From an uncultured Sphingorhabdus sp. (GTDB taxonomy: Bacteria > Pseudomonadota > Alphaproteobacteria > Sphingomonadales > Sphingomonadaceae): a stretch of 64,000 nt of DNA. The notes beneath the pieces were generated by a model, which worked only from the letters and a program-made list of their open reading frames with translations, had not been told where the DNA came from and did no database searches. This document shows, in pieces, positions 15,881 through 24,982 of the stretch. The stretch is taken from contig CANLOL010000001.1 in assembly GCA_947492905.1 (NCBI GenBank), positions 1,466,578 through 1,530,577 on the forward strand. The letters are read 5' to 3'. A program made the position numbers and the translations under genes. Within the stretch, counting starts at the first letter, position 1, and the number at the start of each line of letters is the position of its first letter.

Positions 15881-16858
15881 CTAAAAATTTAGCGAAGATT
15901 CTAATTCCTTAGCGGAATATAATGATTTTTTTTCCTTATTAATCAGTTTTATACGAAGCTTTTGAAATATTTTATTCCAATCATTGATGCTATTTAATGA
16001 TTGTTCACGATTGTTTCTATCATCGCGTATAATAGTGCTCGTCAAAGCTAATTTTTGGCTCAAATTTCGTGTTTCATTTTGAGTCTTTTTTAATCTGGGA
16101 TGTTTATAGCGTTCATATATTAAACCCATTTGATGTCTGATAGCTGCAATCAATAAAATAGCTGTGTCTCGATCATCATTATTGATACTATATCTAATAT
16201 TATCAATGGATTGTTCGATTATTATAATGGGATCATGAACCGATAAATTAGAGCTTCTATCTTCAATAGCAGGATTATGGTTTTGTTTGTCTTCGGCTAT
16301 TTTTTGTAAATAGATGACCAGAAAATCTAATGTTTTATCCGACGGTTCATTGCCATTAAATTCTTCAACAATCAGGCCGCGAATGAATGTGCGTAATTTT
16401 TGTTCATTTTGGACAGGAATTTTTCCTTTCTTGCGAAGATCAGGAATGATTACAGGGTCAAAATTTTGATTCCCGCGAAATGAACTAAAGAAACTATTGC
16501 TGACATCGGCAGTGCCTGCAGCACCCGAAATGTTAGGAAAAAGGAAATATTCATTATCTCCGCCGCTCAAATGGCAGCTATTACAAGAGATACGCGCTTT
16601 AGCGGCCTGTCCGCCCAATATGATAGGAGTGCGGAATAAAGCTTCACCAATTTGATATGCTATTTCTTCTTGGCGGTTTGCGAATTGTGTTGGCGCTTTT
16701 GCATAGGGTTGCGTCAATATTTCAAACTGCGCTGATTTATCATCGACGAGCCATGATTGTGCATGAAATAAAATAGGGCCATCGGCGCGCACTGCTGCGA
16801 CACCGATGACCATGAAAGAAAGGGCAGATATTGCTTTTAAGAAGCGGCGTTTATCCAC
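15881..16858 (-). CDS. Periplasmic c-type cytochrome
   Basis: A 325-residue protein with a signal peptide ending AVRADG. A single heme-c motif CNSCH stands in ARISCNSCHLSGGDNEY near residue 95, and the context (GEALFRTPIILGGQA, NISGAAG) resembles the cytochrome c domains of MauG-like or hydroxylamine-type proteins. The distal Met is not obvious. The C-terminal 120 residues are charged and helical. It starts at a GTG (16858) with AGAGGAA upstream and overlaps the end of the TPR gene by 22 bp, so the two are almost surely co-translated. Through the promoter at 17796 it may belong to the ECF regulon. Confidence 0.75.
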   Translation of the reverse strand: MDKRRFLKAISALSFMVIGVAAVRADGPILFHAQSWLVDDKSAQFEILTQPYAKAPTQFANRQEEIAYQIGEALFRTPIILGGQAAKARISCNSCHLSGGDNEYFLFPNISGAAGTADVSNSFFSSFRGNQNFDPVIIPDLRKKGKIPVQNEQKLRTFIRGLIVEEFNGNEPSDKTLDFLVIYLQKIAEDKQNHNPAIEDRSSNLSVHDPIIIIEQSIDNIRYSINNDDRDTAILLIAAIRHQMGLIYERYKHPRLKKTQNETRNLSQKLALTSTIIRDDRNNREQSLNSINDWNKIFQKLRIKLINKEKKSLYSAKELESSLNF

Positions 16859-17775
16859 CGGCGCAATTCCTCTGCTTCATAGCAACCAAAGCTACAAAGG
16901 GCATCTAATTTAGCCAATTGCGCTTTTGCACCGTCCATATCACCGCGCTCAATCATCAATTCACCAAAATATTCATTGGCACCCAAATGATTAGGATCAA
17001 CGGCTAGGGCTTGTTTATAATAAGTTTCAGCAGCTTCAAAATTCTTAAGCTTACGGTTAGCAAAGCCCAAATATGTCAACACATCAGGGTGCGGGCCAAG
17101 GTTTTGAGAGGCTGTTTCTAATTCTGCGATTGCAGCATCATATTTTTTCTCATTGATAAGAGCTACAGCTGCGACATAAATTTTATCGCCAGCTTGTGCA
17201 TCAAGATTTGCCAATTGTGCGTCATTTTGCAGAGAAGCTTGTCCGCCCGACAACATAGATTTAACGGTGGTAATAGCACCCGTCAGCTTAGCATTATCGG
17301 CACAAGCACCTGCACAACGCTCATTCAAAGATTCTAGGTCGCTCAGCACGGATTGTGCTTTTTTGCCTTGATCTAATTTATGATAGCTAATGGCCAGATC
17401 ACGATGGGCTTCAATCATGTTAGCATTAATCTTAATGGCTTTTTTGAGCGATTTGCTTGCTTTTTTATAATTTTCTTGGCCCATATAGGTGACACCAAGT
17501 AAATAATGGCTTCCCGCATTTTGAGGAGCAACAGAAATAGAGCGTCTAAATGCTGTAACAGCTTTTTTATAATCTTTGGCTTGAAGAGCATCTACGCCTT
17601 TTTGATATTCAGCGGCTGCATCATAACGCGGAGTGCTTTGGCTTGGTGCGCCACCGCCGCTACCGCCGCCACCACCGCCGCCTGCGGCATGGACAGAGGT
17701 TAAGCCTATAAAGGCAGCTGAACCCAATATTGAAGTTGCCAATAAAGGTGTAATTAGTGTCTTTTTCAGTTTCAT
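16837..17775 (-). CDS. Secreted TPR protein with Gly-rich N-terminus
   Basis: A 312-residue protein with a signal peptide ending VHAA, immediately followed by a Gly-only run (AAGGGGGGGSGGGAPSQ), then TPR repeats: about three at residues 50-160 (AEYQKGVDALQAKDYKKAVTAF and so on) and about two more near 210-290. Two Cys pairs, CAGAC and CSFGC, suggest disulfides. TPRs bind other proteins, so a periplasmic scaffold is likely. ATG 17775 is chosen for AAAGGAGAA just upstream. Its promoter carries the ECF-type motif shared with the sigma-factor operon and the autotransporter. The next gene encodes a cytochrome c. Confidence 0.85.
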   Translation of the reverse strand: MKLKKTLITPLLATSILGSAAFIGLTSVHAAGGGGGGGSGGGAPSQSTPRYDAAAEYQKGVDALQAKDYKKAVTAFRRSISVAPQNAGSHYLLGVTYMGQENYKKASKSLKKAIKINANMIEAHRDLAISYHKLDQGKKAQSVLSDLESLNERCAGACADNAKLTGAITTVKSMLSGGQASLQNDAQLANLDAQAGDKIYVAAVALINEKKYDAAIAELETASQNLGPHPDVLTYLGFANRKLKNFEAAETYYKQALAVDPNHLGANEYFGELMIERGDMDGAKAQLAKLDALCSFGCYEAEELRRWINAAS

Positions 17776-17795
17776 ATGAAATTCTCCTTTGTCCC

Positions 17796-17824
17796 TTAGT
17801 GCCAAGGAAAGCGAAAAAGGTTCA
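17796..17824 (-). promoter_or_regulatory. ECF-type promoter of the TPR/cytochrome c pair
   Basis: The minus strand has TGAACCTTTTTCGC (17824 downward) and ACTAA ending at 17796, 17 bases between TGAACCT and ACTAA. This matches the promoters at 30731-30759 and 34080-34107. Predicted start lies about 13 bases before the ATG. Confidence 0.6.
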
Positions 17825-17867
17825 TTTTTTATTCGTCAAAAACAATTAATTGGTTACACAAATATTT

Positions 17868-18839
17868 ATGAATTCACAAATCAAGAATATACGATCTTTT
17901 TTGCCCGACCCCTTTGTGCAATTGTTAATTATTACAATTTTGATTGCATCATTTTTACCCGTTTCAGGGAATAATGCAAAAATCGCAGCAATCATCAGCC
18001 AAATTGGTATATTTTCGCTTTTCTTTTTGAACGGCGTCCGATTGCCTAGACGCGAAGTGATAGAGGGCGTTCGAAATTGGCGTTTGCAAGGCAGTATTTA
18101 TATTTGGGTGTTCGCCATGATGCCGCTTATTGGATATATATTATCCCGCTTATCGGTTGATTTCATCCCTGAAACTCTCGCTATTGGATTGTTATTTTTA
18201 GGAGTGCTGCCATCGACTGTACAATCGGCAACAGCGTATAATTCTCTGGCCAATGGCAATGTTACTGCCTCTGTTATCGCTTCGGCTTTGCTCAACCTCA
18301 CAGGCGTGGTGGTTACGCCATTATTATTTGCAGCTATGGCGAGTGCATCGGGCGTGGTTATATCTTTGGAGAGTTTTTACCGCATTTGTCTAATATTATT
18401 GCTGCCCTTTTTCTTGGGGCAATATATGCAAAGCTATTTGGGTGAGTGGCTGAGTAAACGCAAAACATTGGTCACCTATATGGACCGCGGGGCAATTGCT
18501 ATTGCTGTATATGTAGCTTTTTCAGGGGCTGTTGTTGCTGGGATTTGGACGCGGATAACGCCAAGCGAATTTGCCATATTATTTGCTATATTAGCGATAT
18601 TCTTAAGCTTGGCATTTGGTGGTTCTTGGATAATGAGCGGCTTGATGCGCTTCAACATTAATGACCGTAAAGCTGTGTTATTTGCTGGAGCGCACAAAAG
18701 CTTGGCCATTGGCGCACCATTGGCTGCTATATTATTTCCGCCTGAAACAGCAGGAGTAATATTGCTGCCTATCCTCATCTATCATTTGGCGCAGTTGATC
18801 ATCTCTGCACCGATAGCAAATAGGCTTGCGCAAAAATGA
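17868..18839 (+). CDS. Bile acid:sodium symporter family transporter (SBF-like)
   Basis: A 323-residue integral membrane protein with about nine or ten spans. It has the family features: LPDPFVQLL near the N-terminus, FFLNGVRLPR, LFLGVLPSTVQSATAYNSLA and GAHKSLAIGAPLAAILFPP. It belongs to the YfeH/SBF-like branch of the BASS superfamily, which moves organic anions with sodium. Substrate unknown. ATG 17868 is my choice; an in-frame TTG at 17850 is the alternative, and neither has a clear ribosome site. It diverges from the TPR gene and ends 5 bp before the convergent permease gene. Confidence 0.88.
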   Translation: MNSQIKNIRSFLPDPFVQLLIITILIASFLPVSGNNAKIAAIISQIGIFSLFFLNGVRLPRREVIEGVRNWRLQGSIYIWVFAMMPLIGYILSRLSVDFIPETLAIGLLFLGVLPSTVQSATAYNSLANGNVTASVIASALLNLTGVVVTPLLFAAMASASGVVISLESFYRICLILLLPFFLGQYMQSYLGEWLSKRKTLVTYMDRGAIAIAVYVAFSGAVVAGIWTRITPSEFAILFAILAIFLSLAFGGSWIMSGLMRFNINDRKAVLFAGAHKSLAIGAPLAAILFPPETAGVILLPILIYHLAQLIISAPIANRLAQK

Positions 18840-18844
18840 TAGTG

Positions 18845-21352
18845 TTACAGGCTGCGCAGTGCGGATGCCGGACGTGCAGCTAATATCGGTAATGAACCAA
18901 TCATGCCCAATAAGAATGTCACTAATGCCCCACCAATAACGGTGAGGCCAACAATGAACATATTGGGCAAGAATGTGAATTCAAATATGTGAACAATCAC
19001 ATAATAAGCCGCAGCCATACCTATGCCAAAAGAGAGCAAGCTAATGATAGAGGCTAGCAAGAGATATTCGAGCGCTTGTGTGGTTAATATTTGACGGCGC
19101 GTAGATCCAAGCAATTTTAATATAACACTATCATATGTGCGGGCCATACGTGATGCGGCAATAGCACCTATTAGAACGGCTATACCGGCTAAAATTGATA
19201 TAGATGCTGCCGCTGCAATTGCTTTTGACATTTGTGATAATAATGTACTGATTTGCGAGACAATATCCTTCACCTTTATCAATGTTGATGAAGGGAAATT
19301 AGAAGGGATAATCTTTGACAATTCTGTTTCATTTTCCGCTGCGGTGGTGATGGTCGCTGTCATATTATGCGGCGCGCTATTCAATGATCCAGGAGAGAAT
19401 ATCATCGAGAAATTCAATCCAAAATTATCCCAATTCACTTTGCGGAATGAAGAAACTTCGGCTTCAAATTCTGCGCCTAAAATATTGATGACAATGACAT
19501 CGCCAAGCTTAAGGTCCAAAACCTCTGCCATATCTATATCGACGCTGACCAAGGGTTTTCCGCTATAATCTTGCGGCCACCATTCGCCTTCTAATATCTC
19601 GCTGCCATTTGGTAATATGGCTGAATAGGTTAAACCGCGATCACCGCGCAACACCCAAGCGCCTTCGGGTATTTCTTCTAATTCATCCACGCGCTGACCT
19701 GCATAAGACACTATGCTACCGCGCATGATAGGCACTAAATTAATATCAGCATCAGGGTCAATATCGCTAACGATTGTGTTGAATTTCTCGGCATCATCTT
19801 TTGGAACATCCAAAGCGAAAAAACTGGGCGCTTGTTCAGGAATATTCTTGCTAATCTCTGCATTAATACTGCTTTGGATAGCGGATAATGTGACAAATAA
19901 AGTCAGCCCTAAACCAAGGGCAACAACCAAAGCGCTGGTTTGCGCTCCGGGTCTATGTAAGTTGGTCAATGCTAAGCGGAATAAGGGGCGTTTAGGGCGA
20001 GGCACGCGGATTGCTACCATACGGATAATCCAAGCCACTAAGCTTAATATGCCCAGCAATAACAAAGCAGCAATGATAAATGCGAAAGAGAAAAATGGCT
20101 CTCGCGCCGTTAGAATAGCAATAGCGACAATTGCTAATGCGGCGGCTATTACCCAAAATAGGCTAGCTTTATCAAGCTTGGCCCAATGGCCTTGATTATT
20201 TCTGAATAAGCCTGCGGATGTGATGGTTTTTGCTTTTGATAGCGGGGGCAATGCAAATGCAATTGCAATTAACATACCATAGGCCGCGCTGACCAATAAG
20301 GGCAGGGGATATAGATTAAATCCTGGACTCACGGGTAATATATCTCCCGCAAAAAATGTTATCAGCAGCGGTAAAATGCTACCCATGAATAGCCCTGCCA
20401 AAACTGCTAGTCCGCCAACTAGCAATATTTGCATAAAATATATCCGAAAAATCACTCTACTATCGGCTCCTAATACTTTTAGGGTCGCAATAGATTTGCG
20501 CTTATTTTCAAGATAGCTAGCAACACCATTCCCAACGCCAATGCCCGCTATAACCAATGACGCAAGGCCAACTAAGGTAAGAAATTGTCCCATACGCTCA
20601 ATGAAGCGGCGCGTTCCGGGTGCGCCATTTGAACGATCTGTGATGCGCCAACCTGCTTGCGGATATTCTTCATTTAATCGCTCGCTGATGGATATAATAT
20701 CGTCAACACCATTGGTTTTAATGCGATATTTGGCTCTATAGAGGCTGCCTGGTTGGATAAGCTTGGTGCTTTCTAAGGATTGCATATTGATAAGCGCTAC
20801 TGGCCCAAGCGTAAAACCTTCGCCCAATCGATCTGGTTCTTCGGCGATGACACCCGCAATTCTGAAATCAGCTTCGCCAAATGAAACGCTGTCACCAATT
20901 TGCAATCCCATTTGATCGGATAATGTATCACCGACAAATATCTCGCCAATGGCTGGCGCAGATACGCTACGTCCGTCTTTTAATGTTAGCGCGCCATAGA
21001 GCGGATAAGCATTATCAATGGCTTTTAGTTCCGAGAGTAGATTTTTATCAGGCGAATTGGCCATCGCACGCAGGCGAACCGTTTGCGATAATTCCCCTAC
21101 TTCTTCAAAGCTTTTAATTTCATCTTCGCTAGCCAATCTCTGCGAGACGGATATTTCAATATCTCCGCCCAATATGGTTTGACCGCGTTTGGATAATTCA
21201 TCCCCTATGCCAGCGATTAAACTGCCAATGGCGGCTAAAGTTGCAACGCCGAGGAATAAGCATACTACCAGCAAACGTAATCCGCGAATACGCGCATTCA
21301 TGTCTCGGCGCGAAATTTTCCATATATTAGCTAAGGATAGTTGATTGCTCAC
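18845..21352 (-). CDS. ybbP: FtsX-family ABC transporter permease (YbbP type)
   Basis: An 835-residue inner-membrane protein with two MacB/FtsX permease modules: a first span at about 25-45, a large periplasmic domain (50-245), three spans at about 255-375, two more at about 395-445, a second periplasmic domain and three final spans with GMIGSLPILAARPASALRSL at the end. This ten-span layout is that of YbbP. It follows the ATPase gene by only 2 bases and forms its membrane half. The pair is divergent from a TesA-like gene as in E. coli. Its substrate is not established; such exporters act on the outer leaflet or periplasm rather than on nutrient uptake. Confidence 0.88.
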   Translation of the reverse strand: MSNQLSLANIWKISRRDMNARIRGLRLLVVCLFLGVATLAAIGSLIAGIGDELSKRGQTILGGDIEISVSQRLASEDEIKSFEEVGELSQTVRLRAMANSPDKNLLSELKAIDNAYPLYGALTLKDGRSVSAPAIGEIFVGDTLSDQMGLQIGDSVSFGEADFRIAGVIAEEPDRLGEGFTLGPVALINMQSLESTKLIQPGSLYRAKYRIKTNGVDDIISISERLNEEYPQAGWRITDRSNGAPGTRRFIERMGQFLTLVGLASLVIAGIGVGNGVASYLENKRKSIATLKVLGADSRVIFRIYFMQILLVGGLAVLAGLFMGSILPLLITFFAGDILPVSPGFNLYPLPLLVSAAYGMLIAIAFALPPLSKAKTITSAGLFRNNQGHWAKLDKASLFWVIAAALAIVAIAILTAREPFFSFAFIIAALLLLGILSLVAWIIRMVAIRVPRPKRPLFRLALTNLHRPGAQTSALVVALGLGLTLFVTLSAIQSSINAEISKNIPEQAPSFFALDVPKDDAEKFNTIVSDIDPDADINLVPIMRGSIVSYAGQRVDELEEIPEGAWVLRGDRGLTYSAILPNGSEILEGEWWPQDYSGKPLVSVDIDMAEVLDLKLGDVIVINILGAEFEAEVSSFRKVNWDNFGLNFSMIFSPGSLNSAPHNMTATITTAAENETELSKIIPSNFPSSTLIKVKDIVSQISTLLSQMSKAIAAAASISILAGIAVLIGAIAASRMARTYDSVILKLLGSTRRQILTTQALEYLLLASIISLLSFGIGMAAAYYVIVHIFEFTFLPNMFIVGLTVIGGALVTFLLGMIGSLPILAARPASALRSL

Positions 21353-21354
21353 GG

Positions 21355-22062
21355 TTAAGATGCATCCTCAACCACTTTGCCATCATGCATAGTGATGACT
21401 CGATCACAATGTTTCGCAAGCGCAGGGTCATGGGTGATAATAAGCAATGTGGCATTCAATGCTTTTTGCCGTTCGAACAAAATATTGATAATGGAATCGC
21501 CCGTTGTTGCGTCTAAATTTCCCGTTGGTTCATCTGCAAAAATGATCGAAGGACGCGCGGCCATCGCTCTAGCAATAGCAACGCGTTGTTGTTCGCCGCC
21601 TGATAATTGGGTGGGATAATGGGTCATGCGGTGGCCCAAGCCGACCGCTTCTAATTCTTCTTTGGCGCGATCAAAAGGATTATCAATACCCGCCAATTCC
21701 ATGGGGACGGCAACATTTTCAATCGCGCTCATCGTTGGTAATAGGTGAAATGCTTGCAACACAATCCCAATGCGTCCGCGCCGCGCACGGGCCAATTCAT
21801 CTTCGTTAAGGGCAACAAAATCTAATCCATCGATCAATATTTGACCGCTATTGGCTTGCTCTAAGCCAGATAATACCGCCATGAGCGAGCTTTTTCCTGA
21901 ACCAGATGGGCCAAGTAATGCAACGCTGCTACCTGCGTTAATCTCTAAATCAACGCCGCGTAATATGTTGACGGGGGCCTCTTTTGTGCCCAAGCTTAAT
22001 GTCACATTTTTCGCATTAATAGCTATTGTTTCGGATGCGTTATCGTTATTAGTGTCAGGCAT
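21355..22062 (-). CDS. ybbA: ABC transporter ATPase (YbbA/LolD type)
   Basis: A 235-residue ATPase with Walker A GPSGSGKSS (about residues 44-52), signature LSGGEQQRVAIARAM, Walker B IIFADEPTGNLD and H-loop ITHD. Length and motifs fit the LolD/FtsE/MacB branch that works with FtsX-like permeases. ATG 22062 is chosen because MPDTNN opens the conserved protein; the longer frame runs through the tesA gene on the other strand. It begins 17 bp from the tesA start, so the two genes share a very small divergent control region. Confidence 0.93.
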   Translation of the reverse strand: MPDTNNDNASETIAINAKNVTLSLGTKEAPVNILRGVDLEINAGSSVALLGPSGSGKSSLMAVLSGLEQANSGQILIDGLDFVALNEDELARARRGRIGIVLQAFHLLPTMSAIENVAVPMELAGIDNPFDRAKEELEAVGLGHRMTHYPTQLSGGEQQRVAIARAMAARPSIIFADEPTGNLDATTGDSIINILFERQKALNATLLIITHDPALAKHCDRVITMHDGKVVEDAS

Positions 22063-22079
22063 GATATAGGAGATTTCCA

Positions 22080-22829
22080 GTGATACGAATTTTTGCTCAA
22101 TATGGGGTGCTATTATTCTTTGTCCAGATGCTATTTGCATGCAGCGAGACAAATCAGAATTTAAATGAAGAAAAAAGCACTACTATTAGCAGCGATGCAA
22201 GCAATGCTAATACTGCCAATGACATTAAGAAACAGACGAATAACACTGAAATCAAAGAAAAATTAATCGTGGCCTTTGGCGATAGCCTCTATGCTGGCTA
22301 TGGGCTTGATAGTGGAGATGGATTAGCACCAGAATTAGAGCGTCAATTGGATGCGGGTGGGGCCTCTATTAATGTTCACAGCGCTGGCGTATCCGGAGAT
22401 ACAACGGCTGCTGGATTAAACCGTTTAGTTTTTGTTTTGGATAATCTGAAACGCAAACCTGATATGGTTTTGGTTGGTCTTGGCGGCAATGACATGCTGC
22501 GCGGCATTGGTCATGAGCAAACCAAGGCCAATTTAACGGCAATATTGGAAGAATTGAAGAAACGTGATATCCAACCCATGCTAACGGGAATGATAGCAGC
22601 TCCCAATTTAGGGGCGGATTATGCGAATGCGTTTAATCCAATTTTCCCCGAATTAGCAAAAAAATATGATGCTCCGCTTGATCCGTTCATTTTGGATGAA
22701 GTGGTTACCAATCCTTCTCTCATGCTGCCTGATGGCATTCATCCGACCGCAGAAGGCATTGACATCATTGCAAAACGCCTAGCTCCAACTATTGCAAAAA
22801 CATTGGGACAACCTTTTGATAATCAATAA
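22080..22829 (+). CDS. tesA: TesA-like SGNH esterase, predicted lipoprotein
   Basis: A 249-residue SGNH/GDSL hydrolase. Block I is FGDSLYAGYG, block III is GLGGNDML and block V is LPDGIHPTAEG, giving the Ser-Asn-Asp-His set of TesA (arylesterase, lysophospholipase and thioesterase activities). The signal ends LFAC at residue 21, a lipobox, so it is probably lipid-anchored, unlike E. coli TesA. A Ser/Asn/Thr-rich linker covers residues 22-55. It starts with GTG at 22080 with AGGAGA before it. The divergent ybbA-ybbP neighbours repeat the E. coli tesA-ybbAP layout. Confidence 0.9.
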   Translation: MIRIFAQYGVLLFFVQMLFACSETNQNLNEEKSTTISSDASNANTANDIKKQTNNTEIKEKLIVAFGDSLYAGYGLDSGDGLAPELERQLDAGGASINVHSAGVSGDTTAAGLNRLVFVLDNLKRKPDMVLVGLGGNDMLRGIGHEQTKANLTAILEELKKRDIQPMLTGMIAAPNLGADYANAFNPIFPELAKKYDAPLDPFILDEVVTNPSLMLPDGIHPTAEGIDIIAKRLAPTIAKTLGQPFDNQ

Positions 22830-22861
22830 ATATTTATAATCTTAAAAAATAAAACTGATCG

Positions 22862-22885
22862 ACTGTCTTATTTTTATAAGACAGT
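22862..22885 (+). terminator. Hairpin after the tesA-like gene
   Basis: ACTGTCTTAT (22862-22871) and ATAAGACAGT (22876-22885) pair perfectly around a four-T loop. Only three T follow, so it may be a weak terminator or an operator in the 131-bp gap before the TelA gene. Confidence 0.5.
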
Positions 22886-22960
22886 TTGTCGAGATTAGCT
22901 TGAAAAATAATCGCTTTCGTCCCATCTTAATAGAATAATATTTCTATCTAAGGACATAGC

Positions 22961-24163
22961 ATGGCCACGCAAACAGCAACTGAAACTGAATTAAAATTAA
23001 CACCGCCAGACCCTGTACCTGTGGTCGCTAAAGAAAAAGCGATGGGTTTGGTTCCTGTTACTGATGAACAAAAATCAAAATTGGAAACCAAAGTTGATGC
23101 GTTCGTTAATGATTTGGTGGCGCAAGATGCTAAATCCCCAGAATTTGGCAAGCGCGTTGACCAGCTTACCAACATGGGACGCCGCGAAATAGTGGAGGCC
23201 GCTGGCCAATCAAACCGATTTTTGGATCGTCCTGTTCGTTCTATGGATGAGGGCTCAACCGTTGGCACTGATTTAGCAGAACTTCGCCGCACGGTAGAGG
23301 ATTTGGATCCTTCGAAACGCGGTAATCTGCTGGCCCCAAGAAAGTTATTTGGCATCATTCCTTTTGGGAATAAATTGCGCAATTATTTTGATGGCTATAA
23401 AACTGCACAAAGCCATATTAGCTCTATCTTAGAACGTCTGGCCGGTGGTAAAGATGAGCTGCTGATGGACAATGCAGCGATTGATGTCGAACGTCAAAAT
23501 CTCTGGACGGCTATGGGCAAGCTTGAACAAATGATCCATATGTCAAAAGCATTGGATGCAAAGCTTGAAGCAAAAGCCAATGAGTTGGATGCTAGCGACC
23601 CTGAAAAAGCGCGCGCTATCCGAGATACGGCTCTATTCTATGTGCGCCAGCGCACCCAAGATTTACTCACGCAAATGGCAGTAACAGTGCAGGGGTATCT
23701 TGCCCTTGATTTGGTAAAGAAAAATAATGTGGAGTTGGTCAAGGGGGTCGATCGCGCTTCTACTACCACAGTTGGCGCATTGAGAACAGCTGTGACAGTT
23801 GCACAAGCGATGACCAATCAAAAATTGGTGTTGGAACAAATCACCCAATTGAATACGACTACGGCCAATATCATTGATGGTACAGGCAAGATGATGCGCG
23901 AAAATACGGCATTAATCCATGAACAAGCGGCGGCCTCGACTATACCGCTTGAAACGCTCAGCCAAGCCTTTACCAATATTTATCAAACTATGGATGAGAT
24001 AGATAGTTTTAAGGTGAAAGCTCTGGAAAATATGAAGCAAACCGTTGGGGCGCTTGAATCTGAAGTTGAAAAATCAAAAGGTTATATTGCGCGCGCCGAG
24101 GGGCAGGCTCAGGCTGGTAAGCAAGTTGAAGATAGCGGATTATTGGCGGCACTTGACGGATGA
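22961..24163 (+). CDS. TelA/KlaA family protein (toxic-anion-resistance family)
   Basis: A 400-residue soluble, mostly helical protein of the TelA family. Conserved blocks include LLAPRKLFGIIPFGNKLRNYF (about 125-145), SHISSILERLAGGKDELLMDN and the C-terminal YQTMDEIDSFKVKALENMKQT coiled-coil part. The family name comes from plasmid tellurite resistance, but chromosomal copies are linked more widely to membrane or stress functions. AAGGAC precedes the ATG. The stop overlaps the next ATG by 4 bp, so the two proteins are co-produced and may act together, like the TelA/XpaC pairs elsewhere. Confidence 0.88.
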   Translation: MATQTATETELKLTPPDPVPVVAKEKAMGLVPVTDEQKSKLETKVDAFVNDLVAQDAKSPEFGKRVDQLTNMGRREIVEAAGQSNRFLDRPVRSMDEGSTVGTDLAELRRTVEDLDPSKRGNLLAPRKLFGIIPFGNKLRNYFDGYKTAQSHISSILERLAGGKDELLMDNAAIDVERQNLWTAMGKLEQMIHMSKALDAKLEAKANELDASDPEKARAIRDTALFYVRQRTQDLLTQMAVTVQGYLALDLVKKNNVELVKGVDRASTTTVGALRTAVTVAQAMTNQKLVLEQITQLNTTTANIIDGTGKMMRENTALIHEQAAASTIPLETLSQAFTNIYQTMDEIDSFKVKALENMKQTVGALESEVEKSKGYIARAEGQAQAGKQVEDSGLLAALDG

Positions 24164-24876
24164 GTGAGAATTTGGCTTCCCAATCGGACGAGATTTTGCG
24201 CAATGCTGGCAATGCGATAGTCAATCAGAAATATGCCAAATCAATTGGCGAAAAATCGGCGCAGCTAAAAAGCAAGCACCGTTGGAGAAATATCAAGCGG
24301 GCGGCAGTAGCCGTTGGCGCTATATGGGTTGGTACTTCTGTTCTTGGTGTTATCGTTAATGGAATCGGTTTGGGTGGTTTGGCACTTGCTGTTGGTTTAT
24401 CAGGTGCAGCTATTTGGGCTTTATTAAGCTATCCTAAAATGCCAATGCCAACGCGCGAAACCCTAAAAAATAGCGACCTGCCAAGACTTGCGGGGCAAAC
24501 AGAAATTTGGCTGGAGCAGCAGCGTGCTGCTTTACCGCCGCCTGCTGTTACGTTGGTTGAGAATATTGGCGCACGCCTTGATGAATTGGCGCCGCAATTG
24601 GCGCGCATTGGTGAACATGATCCTGCGGCGCGCGAAGTACGCACTTTGGTAGGAGAGCATTTACCAGAGCTCGTTAATGGCTATAGAGAGCTGCCCGATA
24701 GTCTGAAAAGAAAATCACATGGGAGCTCTTCTCCAGAAGATCAATTGATAAATGGTCTCAAAACTATCGATCAAGAAATTGAGTCTATGACATTAAAAAT
24801 TGCTAAAGGTGAGCTTGATAAGCTTGCAACGCGTGAGCGGTTTTTGGAATTAAAATATGATCGCGGTGAAAGCTAA
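24160..24876 (+). CDS. Membrane protein partner of TelA (XpaC-like position)
   Basis: A 238-residue protein with a basic N-terminus, a membrane hairpin at about 48-90 (AVAVGAIWVGTSVLGVIVNG, then LALAVGLSGAAIWALLSY) and a helical C-terminal half. In many genomes TelA is paired with an XpaC-family membrane protein. The length, hairpin and partner fit this, but I see no diagnostic motif, so this is inference from context. It overlaps the TelA gene by 4 bp and is the last gene before the terminator that belongs to the convergent autotransporter. Confidence 0.7.
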   Translation: MSENLASQSDEILRNAGNAIVNQKYAKSIGEKSAQLKSKHRWRNIKRAAVAVGAIWVGTSVLGVIVNGIGLGGLALAVGLSGAAIWALLSYPKMPMPTRETLKNSDLPRLAGQTEIWLEQQRAALPPPAVTLVENIGARLDELAPQLARIGEHDPAAREVRTLVGEHLPELVNGYRELPDSLKRKSHGSSSPEDQLINGLKTIDQEIESMTLKIAKGELDKLATRERFLELKYDRGES

Positions 24877-24921
24877 ATCACTCTAAGCTTTTCCTGCTAA
24901 TCTCTAAAATTTAATATAGTC

Positions 24922-24955
24922 AAAAAAAGCCGGCTGATTTTCATCAACCGGCTTT
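24922..24955 (-). terminator. Rho-independent terminator of the autotransporter gene
   Basis: AAAGCCGG (24926-24933) and CCGGCTTT (24948-24955) pair around a 14-base loop; on the minus strand seven T follow the stem. It also separates the convergent TelA operon. Confidence 0.88.
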
Positions 24956-24982
24956 CCCGAGTAGTCATGTTTGTTTCAAGAC

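Noticed and set aside
22961-24163. TelA as tellurite-resistance determinant
   Set aside because: No ter genes or plasmid context occur nearby; chromosomal TelA homologues are common and not tied to tellurite.
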